A stretch of 64,000 nt of DNA from Penelope pileata (GCA_013396635.1 WBMW01005156.1:1-64000), one strand, 5' to 3'; positions 1 to 13,112 are shown, numbered from the stretch's first letter. Numbers and translations: made by a program. The notes: generated by a model from the sequence alone, not told the origin.

Positions 1-507
1 TGTTAGAAACTAGGACAATAGAAGATACAACTGCAGTGTTTTAATAAAAATGATGTGTATATATAGACAGCTAAATGCAAAAACAAAAATCCTAGCAAAA
101 AAAGCGCGTAGGACACAACAGTCTATAAAAGAAAGAAGTTTTGTTAGATTTACTCACAGAACATATAGATTAACTATGGGATGACTTTTCATTTTTTTAT
201 ACTCTGGATATTTGTATAGACAATTACAGAAAAAGAATAGAAAATAATAATCATTTATTTAAAAAGTACCTCTATTTTCACTTCTCCTTCATTTAAAACA
301 ATTCCCAGACCTACTTGCTACGTTGCCTCATATAAAAACCACAGATTCTCAAGAATACTCTGTGTGTGTATATTTGTCATATTTATGCATGTATGGCTGT
401 ACATATACACACAGAGCAATATGTGATAATCTTTGTGGCAAAGAAAGGTGTTGGAAGTGATGGATCTGATGGAAAAAGCAGGAAGTCTGCTCATTTGTCT
501 ATATTCC
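1..507. other. AT-rich unique DNA, no gene
   Basis: I see no repeat family and no coding signal here. The one small structure is an imperfect inverted repeat at 360-373 and 403-414 (CTGTGTGTGTATAT against ATATACACACAG, one CA unit shorter). The open frame from about 366 runs on into the LTR and has a low-complexity start, so I do not treat it as a gene. Confidence 0.6.
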
Positions 508-1041
508 TGTCTTCGTTTCTAACAGAAGTTATGTTTCTCATAGTGTCTAGTATGAAGCTATGTTTTAGCCTTAGAAGAGAAACAAAACTGATAACATCCT
601 GGCAGTGTCGAACGGAGCTGAGGACATACTCAGTTCCGCATTCCTCTGCCAGTGAAACAGTTAGGGGGGCATAAGGAGCTGGGAACTGGGAGGGGACAGG
701 ACCAGGGCAGCTGACCCAAAGTGACCAAAGAGCTATTCCATACCATATAACATCATGTGATTGTTTTTTTGGGATTTCCTGTTGCTTTTGTCATGGAAGA
801 AGTTAGCCAGGAGGAAGGGTCGCTGCTCTCTGTGAGCCCTTGCTCTGCGTATCCTCTTTGTATATATATATATACTGTTATTTACTTGGCTTTCTTTACT
901 ATCTTAGTAAATAGCGTTTATCTCAACCCACAAGTTTTACTGCATATTTCTCTACTTCTCTCCCCTGTCCCATTTGGGGAGGGGGTAGGGTGAGTGAATA
1001 ACTGTGTGGAACTTAGCTATCTGCTGAGTCAAACCACGACA
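508..1041 (+). mobile_element. Solo ERVL-type LTR, complete, with 5-bp TSD
   Basis: The element is a 534-bp block that begins TGTC and ends GACA, the short inverted ends expected of a retroviral LTR. It is bracketed by a perfect 5-bp direct repeat ATTCC at 503-507 and 1042-1046. A 5-bp duplication is usual for ERVL (class III) elements. The interior matches what I know of chicken ERVL-type LTRs: a GATAACATCC-type stretch early on, a (TA)7 run at 861-874, a 'TATCTCAACCCAC' stretch, and a terminal 'AAACCACGACA'. No internal gag/pol follows on either side, so this is a solo LTR left by LTR-LTR recombination. Orientation is inferred from family resemblance. The 5' part of the same family appears again at 12260. 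The subfamily name is not certain. Confidence 0.85.
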
Positions 1042-4000
1042 ATTCCTTTCATGACACAAACCAGAATGAGACAGATAAAACACTGTTCTAGTAGTTGGTT
1101 TAGTGGGAGCCAGAATAACATAAGAATATCCCATTAGCTCTCATTTAGTTGAGGAGGATGAGCCTACTGATTAGTGAAAAACAAATTTTTTTGTCTGTCC
1201 AAACATCTCTGACATCATGATCTCTGTAATCATAGACCTGCAGTTTAACCCTAGGCCACACAGAGGGTGGAGTGAAGCTGTTTCAAATTGGACTTACAAA
1301 ATGGTTACAAGAACCATGTTGTCACGCCAGTGGAAAAAAAAATCAGTCATTTAAGATAAACTCTACCTACAGCTTGTGTGGTAACCAACAACCTACAGCT
1401 TTAACAAGATGAAAGATTTGAAAGGGTTATTTGCCAACTGTCTAATAATAAGTAATTTTAGATGTCTCAAGGCCAGTCATAGGGAGAATGCAGTCGTTTA
1501 TAGCTTTATAATCTTTGTGACATGGCGCCCTCCAGCAAGCACAGAATGGGTCCTATTTCAGTTGTTTTAAAAGACCTGAATGTATCAGAATAAAGTTGGT
1601 CTCAGCATGTTAAAACAGCATGAAATACATTCCCTTGCAAATTGTTTACAGAAAAAATGTGTTTATGGAAATGTATCACTGATTAAAATTACTAAAGGTA
1701 AAAGACTCTCTCTGAGTCTTTTAATTGTATTTCTTCCTAGAGTGTCGCTGGTAAGGATGCTATTCTAAACTCCCACCATGAAAAATAGTAATAAAGCATT
1801 TTTTTTCTTTGAACTATTCCTTTTTCTTTCTAACAGCTTTGAAAATAGTTGTAAATTCTAGTTTTTTAAAAGCTCACAGTTCCCTTGACAAACAGAATCC
1901 AACCCTAATCCTGGAATTTTGATTCTGTGAACAGACATAGATCTTGTGAACTTTGGTCACAGAACACAATTTTATCCTAAAACAACCTTAATGAAGATGT
2001 TTTCATTCTAAAGAAGATTGATTGTGCTTGCTCATTATTGATACTGAATATGAAAACCTGAGTAGTGTGAAATCAACAGACCAGGATTTAAAGAAATGTG
2101 GTAGAGAAATTAAAATGAGTCCTCAAACATATTCCTATTCCAATTAGTTAAAAACTGTCAATTACTGTAAAAAGGCTTTTTCTTTGTTTAAAACAAAAAT
2201 TTTGCAATAAGTGAAATAAACTTTCTTCATTTGTAAACTTATTTATTAATGTAAGCAATCAGTAAGTGATAATTACATAATTAACTTATCCTACAACAAT
2301 TATTCCAAAGGTTCAGATTAGAACGGTGTGACTGGTGTAATCATATTTCTGCTAAGCAAAGCGGCAACAAAGTTCTGAGCTGCAGCTAAGGGAACTGAAA
2401 TACAGTGTTATTCATTTGAAAAAGAAATGGTATCTACTTTTTTATTCTACTGCATGATCAAAGCAACAGAAGGAGTAAGATTTGCCCCAGGTTCTCTCCA
2501 GAGGTTGACTGGAAAAAGTCTGTATGGGAAAAGGAGATCTATGTCCTGTGATCAAAACGTCATAATGAAAATCTTGAAAAGTTTTTGTTTGTTTACAGTC
2601 AGTTTACAGTTTAGTCACACCACGGAAGAGATGTGAAGCATCTTACTGCAACACCTTTTGTAAAGATACTATGAAAACATTAATGGAAGTATTCATGTTG
2701 CACTGATTAAGCTAAGACATTTTTCTCACTTGGTGCATTTGACTTAGAAAGAAAAAACTAATTTCCTCAAAATAAACATTGAATCTGTGATTAAAATCCA
2801 GAATAGCCAATAATATTTTTGAAAGATCTTTCAAATCATTATCCTTCAGTTTTCAAATTGGAAAATAAAATAACCAACAGAAGTCAGTTATTTGTACATT
2901 TGAATGCAAAGACGCTCACATTCTTCACACTTTATGAATCTTTTGAGGAGAATGGAAGTTTGTATGGGGGGTTGTGCAGTATGATTTTTGAAGGGCATAA
3001 CAGTTCTGCTCTGATTTAAATGACAATAATACTAATTCTGCCAATCAGAATTCCTGCAAGTCTTACAGACACATAGACAAGGTAGACTGAAGCACACTCA
3101 GAAAGGCCAAAGCACGTCATGTGAGCTTGGAGAAGCAGCATTATTCTAACAGAAGCTAATGCATACATCTTGTATCATTAGCACTAAGACATTTACAAGT
3201 AAATTACTAAATATCAAGATTACAAGTTTGCTGAATCAGAAGAACCTCAGCTTTTGGTATGACTAAGTTTTAATTGTATTTTTCCTTAGGGATCATTAGT
3301 ATTAAGCTTGTGAAAACAGGTCTTTAAATAGCAAGAATAGTAAAAGTCACTCCATGAACCAATTTTGACATGCTTGTCTGCCTAAGGCATCCTCCTGCCT
3401 GCAGTTTCAAGCATTGGGTTTTCATCAATAAAAAAATGTAAAAAAAACAAACAAACTCAAAAGACGCATACCCTAAAGAAATCCTTATTTTTGAAATGAC
3501 AGCTGCTTCAGTACATCATGTACTTTTTGTGAATCTCAGATATAGTGCTACTGTATCATCTTACTTTTATTATGCTTTGTTTGTTAGAAACACTTTGTGA
3601 GCCCAAAATTTTGAATCACACACTTCTCAAATTCAATGATACGCACCTCCCTGTTTGGTAACAGTGATTGCAGTCATAGCAGTGACTAGAGATTGCAGCA
3701 ATAAGCATTTAGAATAACTTCTGGCCTTACAAAAACTATTTTTCTCCATTTTTTGAGACAATTGAGTCTTCCTGCTAGCTAATAAAAACTTTTTTCCACT
3801 GTTTCCTCAGCTAGATGAAGAAACTTGGGACTGCAGAATGCATTGCTCCTAGAAATGAGAGCAAGGGAAGCTCATACATTTATGCCCCATCTACAAAGGA
3901 TGCATCAGACCAAAGATGGAAGCATCATTTTGCAAGTAGAAAGAGTAAAACATAGCATGTGCCATAATTTGGCAGGAAGCAAAAAACTTCTTTCTCTCAG

Positions 4001-7000
4001 GGATTTATTTTCTTCTTCCCTTTTTCCAGGTTCTTCTTAACAGAGTTGGTTAAAAGTCTGACTACTAATGTGATGGGAGTCCATGTAGTCCTGGTAAATG
4101 GTTAATTAAATTGTAAGCTCCCATTAAAATCTATTTGAGAGTTTTCACTTATTTCATCCTACATAACCTAACCAATGCCTCACTTGCAAGCTCAAACTCC
4201 TTTGCTCTCTTACAACGTCTTGAAACTTCAAAAATGTTTCAACATAATTTCAGACAATATAATGGCATTTCTATAGTTCTGCAATTGAAAATGAAAACTT
4301 TGCACACATAACATGTAACAAGAATATTTTTATAATATATTAATAATATCCACAAAAATGTATTAATTAGATTGATGGACACGACATTAATAAATGAAGG
4401 AGGTCTTCCACATAATCAAAGAGTTTAATGAAAACATTTTAGCACTATGTTAGTTAATTGATTAACTAATGATGATAGGCTTCTTTACTCCCATAATATT
4501 TCACTTATTTCCCTCAGAAAATTGATACCAGCATATGACAACTGGGATGCAGAGAAATCACTTACAGAACAACGTCAAGGCTAAGAACTAAACAGAGAAA
4601 AATAAAGCACTAATATATCGAGCTTCAGAATGATCTAAATCCCAAGGAGTTGCAGTGCCTCGCAATGCTGTAACAGGTGCAACAATTATGTATAGCACAG
4701 CTTTAGGGACACACTAGCCAATCAGCTGGGAGCTCTGCAGTTTTGATGAGAGGATGAACTGTTAATTAACAAATATTAAGACTCAAACTTGTCAAGTAAA
4801 ATTAAACTGAAGGGATGTAGCATGGATGCCCATGAGAGCCTAATCTAACAAAACTAAACCAGGTCAAAACTAGTGAACATTACTTTGAAAAAGTGAAAAA
4901 TTCTTTTTTCATTTCTTGTAGTTCACAATACCTCTGAAATAGAAAGCTAAGTATGCTGTTTTGTAGAAATCTAGGGATCTACATTACCTCTGAGTGTGCA
5001 TATGAGGTGGGCTTCTTTCCCTTCCAGCAAGACTCTTACATTTGTCATCTCTGAGATTTCTTACAGTGAAAGGACTTAAAAAACAATCCTATTTCTTGAG
5101 AAAATTACCTTTTCTGAAGATGTGTACCTCACAGTTTTGAACAACCTCCAAATCGTAACTGCTGCCTTGCACAGATGCTGCACTGCAGAAATGTGAGTAC
5201 AAATCAGTCCTTGCAGTATACGAAGCTGCACACAATGCACACAAATGCATGAAGATGCATATTCCTGTATGAAGCCCCTCCAATGCGTGAGGCTGAAGTT
5301 GAAATGTATAGAGTAGCAAGGTCATCTGGCTTCTACATATAAACAGGAATACTGAACTTTGCAAAGAAATACCTTCTGTTCAGCTTTTATTTCTCAGTTT
5401 GGGGATTTGACAGTTTAATTACTCACCTGAAGCAAACTCCTGGCACTTGAAAATCTAGGGGCTTTGCAAGTGTCCTCAATGAAGCAATTATTTCATCTTT
5501 TTATTCTGAATGAATACTGAAATCAAAGTAAAGTCCAGCAGACATTTTGTTCTATTTGATCTAGCTCGGATTTCCTATTGGCTACTAGTTAGATTTTCTT
5601 TTCCCAGTCTGAAGTTGAGCTATTAAAATTTGTATAGCCTTTCTAGAGAAAACCTAGGCTTGATAGAGAGATACCAGAAGATAACCTGTTTTGATTTTTA
5701 AAAGGCAGAATGCACAAAGCAGGCATATAAAAAATCATTTGTAAAAAACACGATGGAAGGTTATGTCCACTGGCTACTATTATGGGGTTTTGACTAGGTT
5801 CTGGACACTGTTCACATGTGATTATAGAGAAAAAAAAAAGAGATTTATAACAGATCAATTTACTGAGATAGAGAAGCCTTCTTATTCAAATGACATGAAA
5901 CCTTAAGTTTCACTTGCTTGTTAAAAAAAGCCTCAAACACTTCATCTTCCATATCACATCAGACCAGAGCTTTAGGATTTATTCAGACATAAGGACTGCC
6001 AACCTGTTGAAAATTCTCTTTGATTTCAACTTGACTGTCTCAAAATGATCCCATGTTGCCTTTTATCTGAATGTTTGTCTGAAAGCAGCAACAGCTAAAA
6101 TTCCACTGTACTTTCTTTGAAGGAAATATCCTTAATCAAAATAGCAACAGAAGAACAATACAAATACATTTTATTTTTCCTTTACTCTTTTAGAGGCTAT
6201 CTACACCACTCAGTCTTTGGCATGAGTTTATACTGTGTATATATAAATGCTCTGTAATTCAGCACGGTAAAGGTAAACCTCGTCAGTTCTTCTGAACACT
6301 GTTGAAATACCTCATCAACATGCTGATAAAAAATCACTTATTTCTGCTTCCATGAATGTCCTCAGACAAAGAAATTTTGGTAAATAGAATGAAAAAACAA
6401 GGTGGCACAGAAAAGGGCTAGTGAGAGGCAGGAAACTGGAGCCAATGTGCTGGAGGCCTTAATACATATCAGAAACTATGGAAAAAAAGACCTTATTCCA
6501 TACCCACCCTGTCATAAATAAACAATGAGATACTATTTGGAATAAATAAACTGGTTATTGTAAAGCAATAGAGAAAATTGAAGATGAAATAGTCTCTTTA
6601 TGCTGCCCAAAGCCGGGTCTGACTTCGGAGATTTTGGCCATACGGCACAGAAAAGATAACTCTCCTTTTTTGTCCTGGTTTCCATGTCCCCAAAGAAGAT
6701 TCAGTGTTAAAGATGAGGGAATGGGCGGGTGCTACTGAAAGAAAATATACATGCAATCTGCCTATTTGCTGAAAATTTAGGGATAGAGATTTCCTGCTCC
6801 TGCGGAAGATATCATCATTTCACAGTAGAAAACAATTATACATCAGTTTTTTCATCTGCACAAGATGAATACTGTCAGAAACTGAGCACAGAACGGATGA
6901 ATTTCTACATACTGGTGAATTGCGTGCACTGCAATATACATAATGTAACATTAGTAGTTCCTCGCCTTCTAACTCAAAGTAAGTGGAAGAAGGTAAAGCA

Positions 7001-8362
7001 TGAGGCAGATCCTTTGGTCAAGTATGGATAAACGACACTGCAGCATAACAGAATACCATGACATTGCTGTTACTTTTGCGCTAAGAATTCAAAAATTAAA
7101 CCTATATGCTTTATATGTAGTTTTATATTCCAGAGAAAAGCAAATGCATTTCAACTTAAATTTTAAATGTTGTTATCAAACTTCTTTTGTCTTCAGGACT
7201 GCTAGCATAGGAGAAAAGGCAATACCTGAACAGTCAACTGAAAGTTCAGTAGATAATAGAATTTCATACATGAAAGATCTACTATCTTGAAAATTGTATA
7301 CTACTCACTGTCCTGAGAAGCTATGGTCAGCATTACCACATTTAAAATTAGATGTCTAAAACCATATTTAGGCAAACAATTGCATAGACTTTTTTAAAGC
7401 TACCCAGTCACCAACTTAAAAGTGTCTAAATAAGAATATGGATGGACACTTTTGCTGTGAATTCTCATGCACAAACCTCATTTATTTATGGCTTTGCTCC
7501 TTCCCTTGCTGAACCTTACTCTCCATGTCTCACAGGCAGCCTGGTATTTCCAAAAACTACTCATCTGACCGAGGACACCCTTCTCTCTTTTTAGATTCTT
7601 TAGCAATGTAGCCGCTTTCACTGTGTGTTCCCTTACCAGGGACCTTCTAGTATCAAATCACAGTCTAGCCTCCAGCATGATAATAATGGAATCAGGGAAT
7701 GATGTAGGTATAGCTACAGGAATGTTGTTCTGGCTGACACATTGGAAATTGTGAGTCCATGCAGGGAAGAGCATTTATTAGTTTTGCCATCCAATTGTAT
7801 GACAGTAGGAATGATGAGCATTATATAAATTATTTTCTACTCCCAAGAAAATAAGCATATAAGGATTTGGTACTAACAGTTTTCTTAGGAGTTTATTTTT
7901 AAACATTTGCATTTTCATTTAACTGAGAAACAATACTTGTGGACAACTCTGTCAAACACTTAAAAGCCACTTACAACTAAGAACACATTTATTTTCTATT
8001 AAATACCTTTTGCTGTTTCATATACATATTCATTTTTGGAGACAGTTTAGAAAAAGGTTTTTGTTGAGATAGTTTGAGATGAGGGCTTCATATTTTGCTG
8101 GAAATAAATTTCTGAAACTATGGGCAATAACAGAAGTGTGTAATATTTGTATTAATAAGTAGTCACACAGTACATCATTATGTTTTGTAATATTGCATTT
8201 TTGAAGAAGTGGTCATAAAATGGCACAAATGTTTTCAAATACATAAGTCTAAGGAAAATTTAAAATACTTGCACAGAAGTACAAGTCTTTTTCTACAGCT
8301 TTTATATTATACCTTATCTAAAAATAACTTTAGAGCTAGACTAGTAGCTATTTAATTATCTA

Positions 8363-8372
8363 GGGGGGGGGG
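8363..8372. repeat. Homopolymer run of ten G
   Basis: Ten consecutive G residues lie in an otherwise AT-rich context. Such a run is length-unstable and error-prone in sequencing. A single run of this length could contribute to a quadruplex only together with other molecules or nearby G runs, and I see no other G runs close by. Confidence 0.9.
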
Positions 8373-9039
8373 AATAGGCTTTTGTGAACAGAGGAGCAAT
8401 GACCAAAGAATAACTACTCTGCTGTTAGAACTCTTCTAGGCCTGCCAGCATAGGCATCTGTCATATGAGTTTCCCCTTGCTACCCAACAAATGGCCTGAA
8501 CCTAATTCAGGAGGGAACATCCAAGCTGTCAAATCGTACAAAAGCTATTTATGATCACCAAGAAAATGAATAGATATATGCAGAAAGCTTTACATATTTT
8601 CCCAGTGAAAGCACAGTAATGTCAAAAGTTTAAATATTAAAGGAATTTTTGCTCTTTGCACGTAAACCTGAAGAAAGAATATTTTACCATCTTTGAATGA
8701 AAGCAGTAACATGATGAGAGAAAAAAAAATTTAGCACTTTCTCATATTTGTGATAATGCATGGATGACTTCTGACACTAGCAGAGGTGTTATTCTTTACT
8801 AGACTAAAGTAAGAAACAAATAAAAACGTAGAGGGATATTTAGCAATGAACATATTAAAGCAAGGTCATCACTTACGACAATTCAAAGCGGAGTTTGTAA
8901 TTCAGTGTTTTGTATACGTCAAAAGGACAGCATAATAAAAAACAATTAAATTTTCTGGATTTATCATGGAGCTGCTAGCACACACATTGCTGAAGAATTA
9001 CAAAAAAAAAAGCCATGCACGCCCTTAAACAAACAAACC

Positions 9040-9107
9040 AAATAAAAAGAAAAAAAGAAAAAAGAAAAAAAAACATAAAGAAAGTAAAAGAAGATGGAAA
9101 AAAGGAG
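9040..9107. repeat. A/G-rich low-complexity tract
   Basis: About 70 bases are made almost only of A and G, in the style of short AAAAG units with a few T and C interruptions. It is a simple-sequence tract. The minus-strand open frame across it is an artefact of poly-Phe and Tyr codons. Confidence 0.8.
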
Positions 9108-9509
9108 ATAATCACTACAGTTAAATGCAAAGGTCAAGATTTCCATTTCATAAGTGGGAATCCAAATCCAAAGAGACTACACAGATAAGCATTGCGAGCT
9201 ATTTAAAGCCTTACCTAAAACTGAAGTTTGACCCCATACTAATGAGCATGTAATGATGAGTGATTTCACATTTGGCAGACATCTGTGAAATACGTTTTGA
9301 AGTAACGACTGAAATACCATTGTAATTCTTGAAAACAAAGTATGTTTACTACTGTCAAAATGTTCTTCTCCAAATTCACTGAATTCAGCATTTGACTCAC
9401 TGACGAGGAAAGAAGTATCAACCACTGACTTAAAAATCAGCAGTTTTCTAGATTTCAATATCGTATTTATATTTACTTTGTGTGAATAAAGTATGTCACC
9501 AACTAATGC

Positions 9510-9742
9510 TATGTATTAGTTGTCCTATTGCTATCTGTCCATGTAAAAAGTCAGTCTCCATCTTTTTATAAGCACCCTTCAAGTACTGGAAGGACACAAT
9601 GAAGTCTGCCCAGAGCCTTCTCTTCTCCAGGCTGAACAAGCCCAGCTCCAAGCCTGTCTTAATAGGAGAGGTGCTCCAGCCCTCTGATCATCTTTGCGGC
9701 TCTCCTCTGGACCACCTTTAACATCTACTTAATGGGAGAAGA
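9510..9742 (-). mobile_element. CR1 LINE fragment (3' third, no tail)
   Basis: The plus strand reads as the reverse complement of the CR1 region coding for the C-terminal part of the ORF2 protein. Recognisable pieces include 'AGCCTTCTCTTCTCCAGGCT', 'GTGCTCCAGCCCTCTGATCA' and 'CTCCTCTGGACC'. Neither the terminal 3' octamer repeat nor the 5' end is present, so this is an internal remnant. It carries many substitutions and small indels against the usual sequence, which suggests an old copy. It is embedded in unique DNA. Confidence 0.85.
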
Positions 9743-11924
9743 TGCCAAATGTTTTTAAAAGTTTTTTCTGAATGCTTTGGGGACTGTAAATGGACCTATG
9801 CCATGGTAGGATGGAGGGCTGAGCACATTCTGCTCATGGAGTGTTTGTGCCTGTTCTATGGTAAGACAACTTTCTTAATACCTTTATTGGAAATGAAATA
9901 AGAATGCATTATCCTTTTTTCTGTTGAAGATACATAATCTTAGCAACTGTATACTCCTGACAGAAAGGAATATTTAATATGATATAAAGACGGGTAATGT
10001 TGCAATTTTTTCAGAAGAGGTATTATCTATACATCAGTTCACACTGTGGTTTTCCAATACATTAGCATTGGTAGTCCCAAGAGGTCCTATTGTAGCAATT
10101 TCCATAAAGACACTTCCCATGTCCTGTTCCTACGTGCTATCCACAAAGCAAAAAAAAAAGAAAAGCACACTATATTCCTAATGCTCAGTTTCCCTCTGAT
10201 GGTATAGCCAAAAGGTTAGATAAGATTTTGAGAGGGACAGTCATATGAGAGAACTCTGAATATGCATATAGTCATCTTGAAGAGTAATAGTTTCAGGTCA
10301 GTAATTTATCTTTTTGTGGAGTGACTGTCCCTTTTTAAACTTATATGGTAAGGATTCCAAATAGTATCCCTTACAGTCAACTGGAGGAGTTCTTCACACT
10401 CTCTACTTAACTAAAGACTCAGAGCTGGACTTCTCAAAGACAGTAATTTTTCTAGACACTTCAGGAAGTGCATAACATTTAGTGATAGTTTGAAAGGAGC
10501 TCCAGGTGGCTGTACAACAAATGTCAAATACTAGAAAGTTCATGGGAAAGCCACTGTTTCTGCTTGAATTGCATCCAAGTGGACCTTTTATAAGAAAAAA
10601 AGGTTTAGTGATTTTGATGGTGTTCTTTTACACACCAGACATCTTTGAGAGGGGACTGGCAGCTCCTTGGGTCTTTCAGCTTCTGACAAAAAAAAGACTG
10701 TTCTTGCAAGGTCACGTCCTCATTATAACATCTAATTTTTGCAGATTTGTTTTCAGAGAAGCAGCGTCAAGTTTATGAAAGATGACAAGCAAGTTAACTT
10801 TCTTCAATACATGAAAGTCAAATTTCTCTTTTGGTTAAAGCTTTAGGTGGATCTTACCACTTGTCCTCATGGAAAACAGTGCAAAAGAATTAACTGTAAG
10901 AACTTGAATCTCAGCTATACTTGTTGCAGAGGAGAGAGATCATAAAGACTGTTTTTACAGATAAATGCAGAAAAGACCATACAAAAGATTCAAAAGGCTG
11001 TCACATAAGAAGATAAAGGACATGAATTGTTCGTTTCTGACAATAGGCCAACTAATAGTAGCCTAGCATGATTTGCAGGTATTTCTGATGTGAAAACTGA
11101 GCTATGGAAGCTCCTGCAGAGTGAGAGTTGCAAACCAACCTCCCTTGTGGAAGCAAGGGGAATACTGAACTTCAGTTAAAGCATGTAGATTCTTAAGTTT
11201 GAAACAGGAATTCAGCACAAATTACTTTTTATAAATATAGATAGAGCAGTTGTCATAAAACTCCTTTTATCTGTTAAGGGACTTTGTTCTACGATCTGTA
11301 AATACAATCACAATTGCCATCACACTATATCAAGGCGGATATTGTGAGAAGGGTCTCTGAGAGAGAGACCTACAGGATGGCATTTCCAGAACCTGGACTA
11401 TGTAGCTGTGGGGTATAGTATGCAAAGTCTGTTTATGAAATATATTAGGCTTTCACAGGTGGTGCCATATTGACAGGCAAACTGAAACCCAAAGAACAAT
11501 TGAAAAATAGAATGCAATGGTGGCTGCCTTAAGATGGAAGCAGATAGAGTTCTCCAGTGTATTTTCATGTTTTTAATTGAAACCATAATTTGCAGAACTG
11601 ATAGTGTAGCAGTCTGGGGACAAAGGTGTCTCCACAGGGCAACTGCTGCCATTGTTGATCACACCATGTTGTCAAATGCATCAACTGCACCCTGAAGCAG
11701 TGTCTTTCTTCCGAGACAAGTTTAAAAGCAGGAAAAAATAAAGATGTCTCCTAAAATCTAGTAGGATGAGATCCCAAACTAACTTATTTTAAATAGTTTT
11801 ATTTACAACATTAGCAAACCCATTTTGAATGTGGAATTGAAGAGCAACGGAAAAATTACATTAGCAAAACCTCAGTTCCTTCATATCGCCTAAAGAAATG
11901 GGTCTAACTTCTTTCTTTACAAGC
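9743..11924. other. Unique AT-rich DNA, no gene seen
   Basis: There is no repeat or gene signal I can support. The open frames at 10506-10778 (+) and 11398-11652 (-) are under 95 codons, resemble no family I know, and lack flanking splice signals that would make them persuasive exons. Confidence 0.5.
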
Positions 11925-12259
11925 AATCACAGAATTGTAGGGGTTGGAAAGGACCTTGATAGATCATTGAGTCCAACCCCCTGCCAAAGCAGGTTCCCTA
12001 CAGCAGGTCACACAGGTAGGCGTCTAGACGGGTCTTGAATATCTCCAGGGAAGGAGACTCCACAGCCTCCCTGGGCAGCCTGTTCCAGTGCTCCGTCACC
12101 CGCACCGTGAAGAAATTCTTCTGCACATTGGTGCAGAACTTCCTGTGCTCCAGTTTTAGTCCATTTCCCCTTGTCCTGTCCCCAAACACCACCGAAAAGA
12201 GATTCCCCATGTCCATTTGCCTCCCACACTTTAGATATTTGTAGACATTAATAAGATCC
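11925..12259 (-). mobile_element. CR1 LINE 3' end, part 1 of a split copy
   Basis: The CR1 3' terminus lies at the low-coordinate side ('AATCACAGAATTGTAGGGGT'). Reading leftwards, the minus strand encodes the ORF2 C-terminus: motifs such as DRTRGNG, KLEHRKF, NFFTVRVTEHWNRLPRE and SPSLEIFKTRLDA, with a stop after CDLL. The frame is open from 12216 to 11998, so this copy is fairly well preserved. At 12259/12260 it is interrupted, in the middle of the codons for DLINVYKYLK, by an LTR. The upstream remainder of the same CR1 resumes after the assembly gap at 12730. Confidence 0.92.
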
Positions 12260-12409
12260 TGTCTTAGTTTCTAACTGAAACTTTCTTTCTTAAATGTCTG
12301 CTACAAAGCTGTGTTTTGGTTCTAGAAGAAAAACAAGGCTGATAACATCCGGCAGCACTGAACAGAGCCAAGGACATTTTAATTCTCAGTTCCACCAGTG
12401 AAGGGGCTG
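12260..12409 (+). mobile_element. ERVL-type LTR, 5' part, cut by assembly gap
   Basis: The sequence starts TGTCTT and follows the same order as the solo LTR at 508-1041: 'GTTTCTAAC', then a 'GATAACATCC'-type block, then 'AACAGAGCCAAGGACA' and the 'CAGTTCC' region. The known copy is 534 bp, so about 380 bp of this one should lie in the N gap. The 5 bases before it, GATCC, belong to the CR1 it entered. If the insertion is normal, GATCC should recur after the LTR's missing 3' end. Whether it is a solo LTR or the start of a longer provirus cannot be seen. Confidence 0.8.
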
Positions 12410-12729
12410 NNNNNNNNNNNNNNNNNNNNNNNNNNNNNNNNNNNNNNNNNNNNNNNNNNNNNNNNNNNNNNNNNNNNNNNNNNNNNNNNNNNNNNNNNNN
12501 NNNNNNNNNNNNNNNNNNNNNNNNNNNNNNNNNNNNNNNNNNNNNNNNNNNNNNNNNNNNNNNNNNNNNNNNNNNNNNNNNNNNNNNNNNNNNNNNNNNN
12601 NNNNNNNNNNNNNNNNNNNNNNNNNNNNNNNNNNNNNNNNNNNNNNNNNNNNNNNNNNNNNNNNNNNNNNNNNNNNNNNNNNNNNNNNNNNNNNNNNNNN
12701 NNNNNNNNNNNNNNNNNNNNNNNNNNNNN
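12410..12729. other. Assembly gap, 320 N
   Basis: 320 consecutive N. By comparison with the flanking elements, the gap should contain about 380 bp of LTR plus about 285 bp of CR1 ORF2 (roughly 95 codons between the LHLGRNN region and the NVYKYLK region). The printed gap length therefore seems too small. Any open frame written across it is meaningless. Confidence 0.95.
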
Positions 12730-12935
12730 GTTATTCCTCCCCAGGTGCAAGACTCTACACTTGCTTTTGTTAAACCTCATCAGGTTCCTCTCTGCCCAAC
12801 TCTCCAACCTGTCCAGGTCTTGCTGAATGGCAGCACAGCCTTCTGGTGTGTCAGCCACTCCTCGTAGCTTCGTATCATCAGCGAACTTGCTGAGGGTGGA
12901 TACTATCCCCTCATCAAGGTCCTTGATGAAGATAT
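12730..12935 (-). pseudogene. CR1 ORF2 reverse transcriptase fragment, part 2
   Basis: The minus strand encodes a piece of the CR1 reverse transcriptase palm: KDLDEG, then STLSKFADDTKLRG, then a TPEGCAAIQQDLDRLE stretch and FNKSKCRVLHLGRNN. The catalytic FADD box lies at 12874-12885. It is open through this piece and continues into 13113-13362 across a later insertion. The protein would normally reverse-transcribe CR1 RNA at the target site. Here it is cut by an insertion, a gap and an internal deletion, so it cannot be functional. Confidence 0.9.
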
Positions 12936-13112
12936 CAGATTCAGGTTGCCCAGAGAAGTTGCGGATGCCCCCTCCCTGGAAGTATTCAAAGCCAGGCTGG
13001 ATGGGGCTTTGAGCAACCTGGTCCAGTGGGAGGTGTCCTAGCCCATGGCAGGGGGGTTGGAACAAGATGATCTCTAAGGTCCCTTCCAACCTGAACCATT
13101 TTATGATTCTAT
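12936..13112 (+). mobile_element. CR1 3' tail inserted inside another CR1
   Basis: About 177 bp in plus orientation run from 'TCAGGTTGCCCAGAGAAG' to the avian CR1 ending 'TTTTATGATTCTAT'. It splits the minus-strand CR1 exactly: removing it joins 'GATGAAGATAT' to 'TTGAACAAGACT', the normal CR1 order, with an AT or ATAT overlap at the junction. It closely matches, in reverse complement, the 3' part of the CR1 at 42197, so the two belong to the same subfamily. It is severely 5'-truncated, as is usual for CR1. Confidence 0.9.

Larger units (their letters stand above)
1042..9505. other. Unique AT-rich intergenic or intronic DNA
   Basis: This stretch of about 8.5 kb has no repeat I recognise and no convincing exon. 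Open frames are at most about 100 codons (for example 6729-7031), with no family resemblance and no splice-site support. Local low-complexity items are a run of ten G at 8363-8372 and an A/G-rich tract near 9040-9107. The sequence could be intronic or intergenic; nothing in it decides which. Confidence 0.5.
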
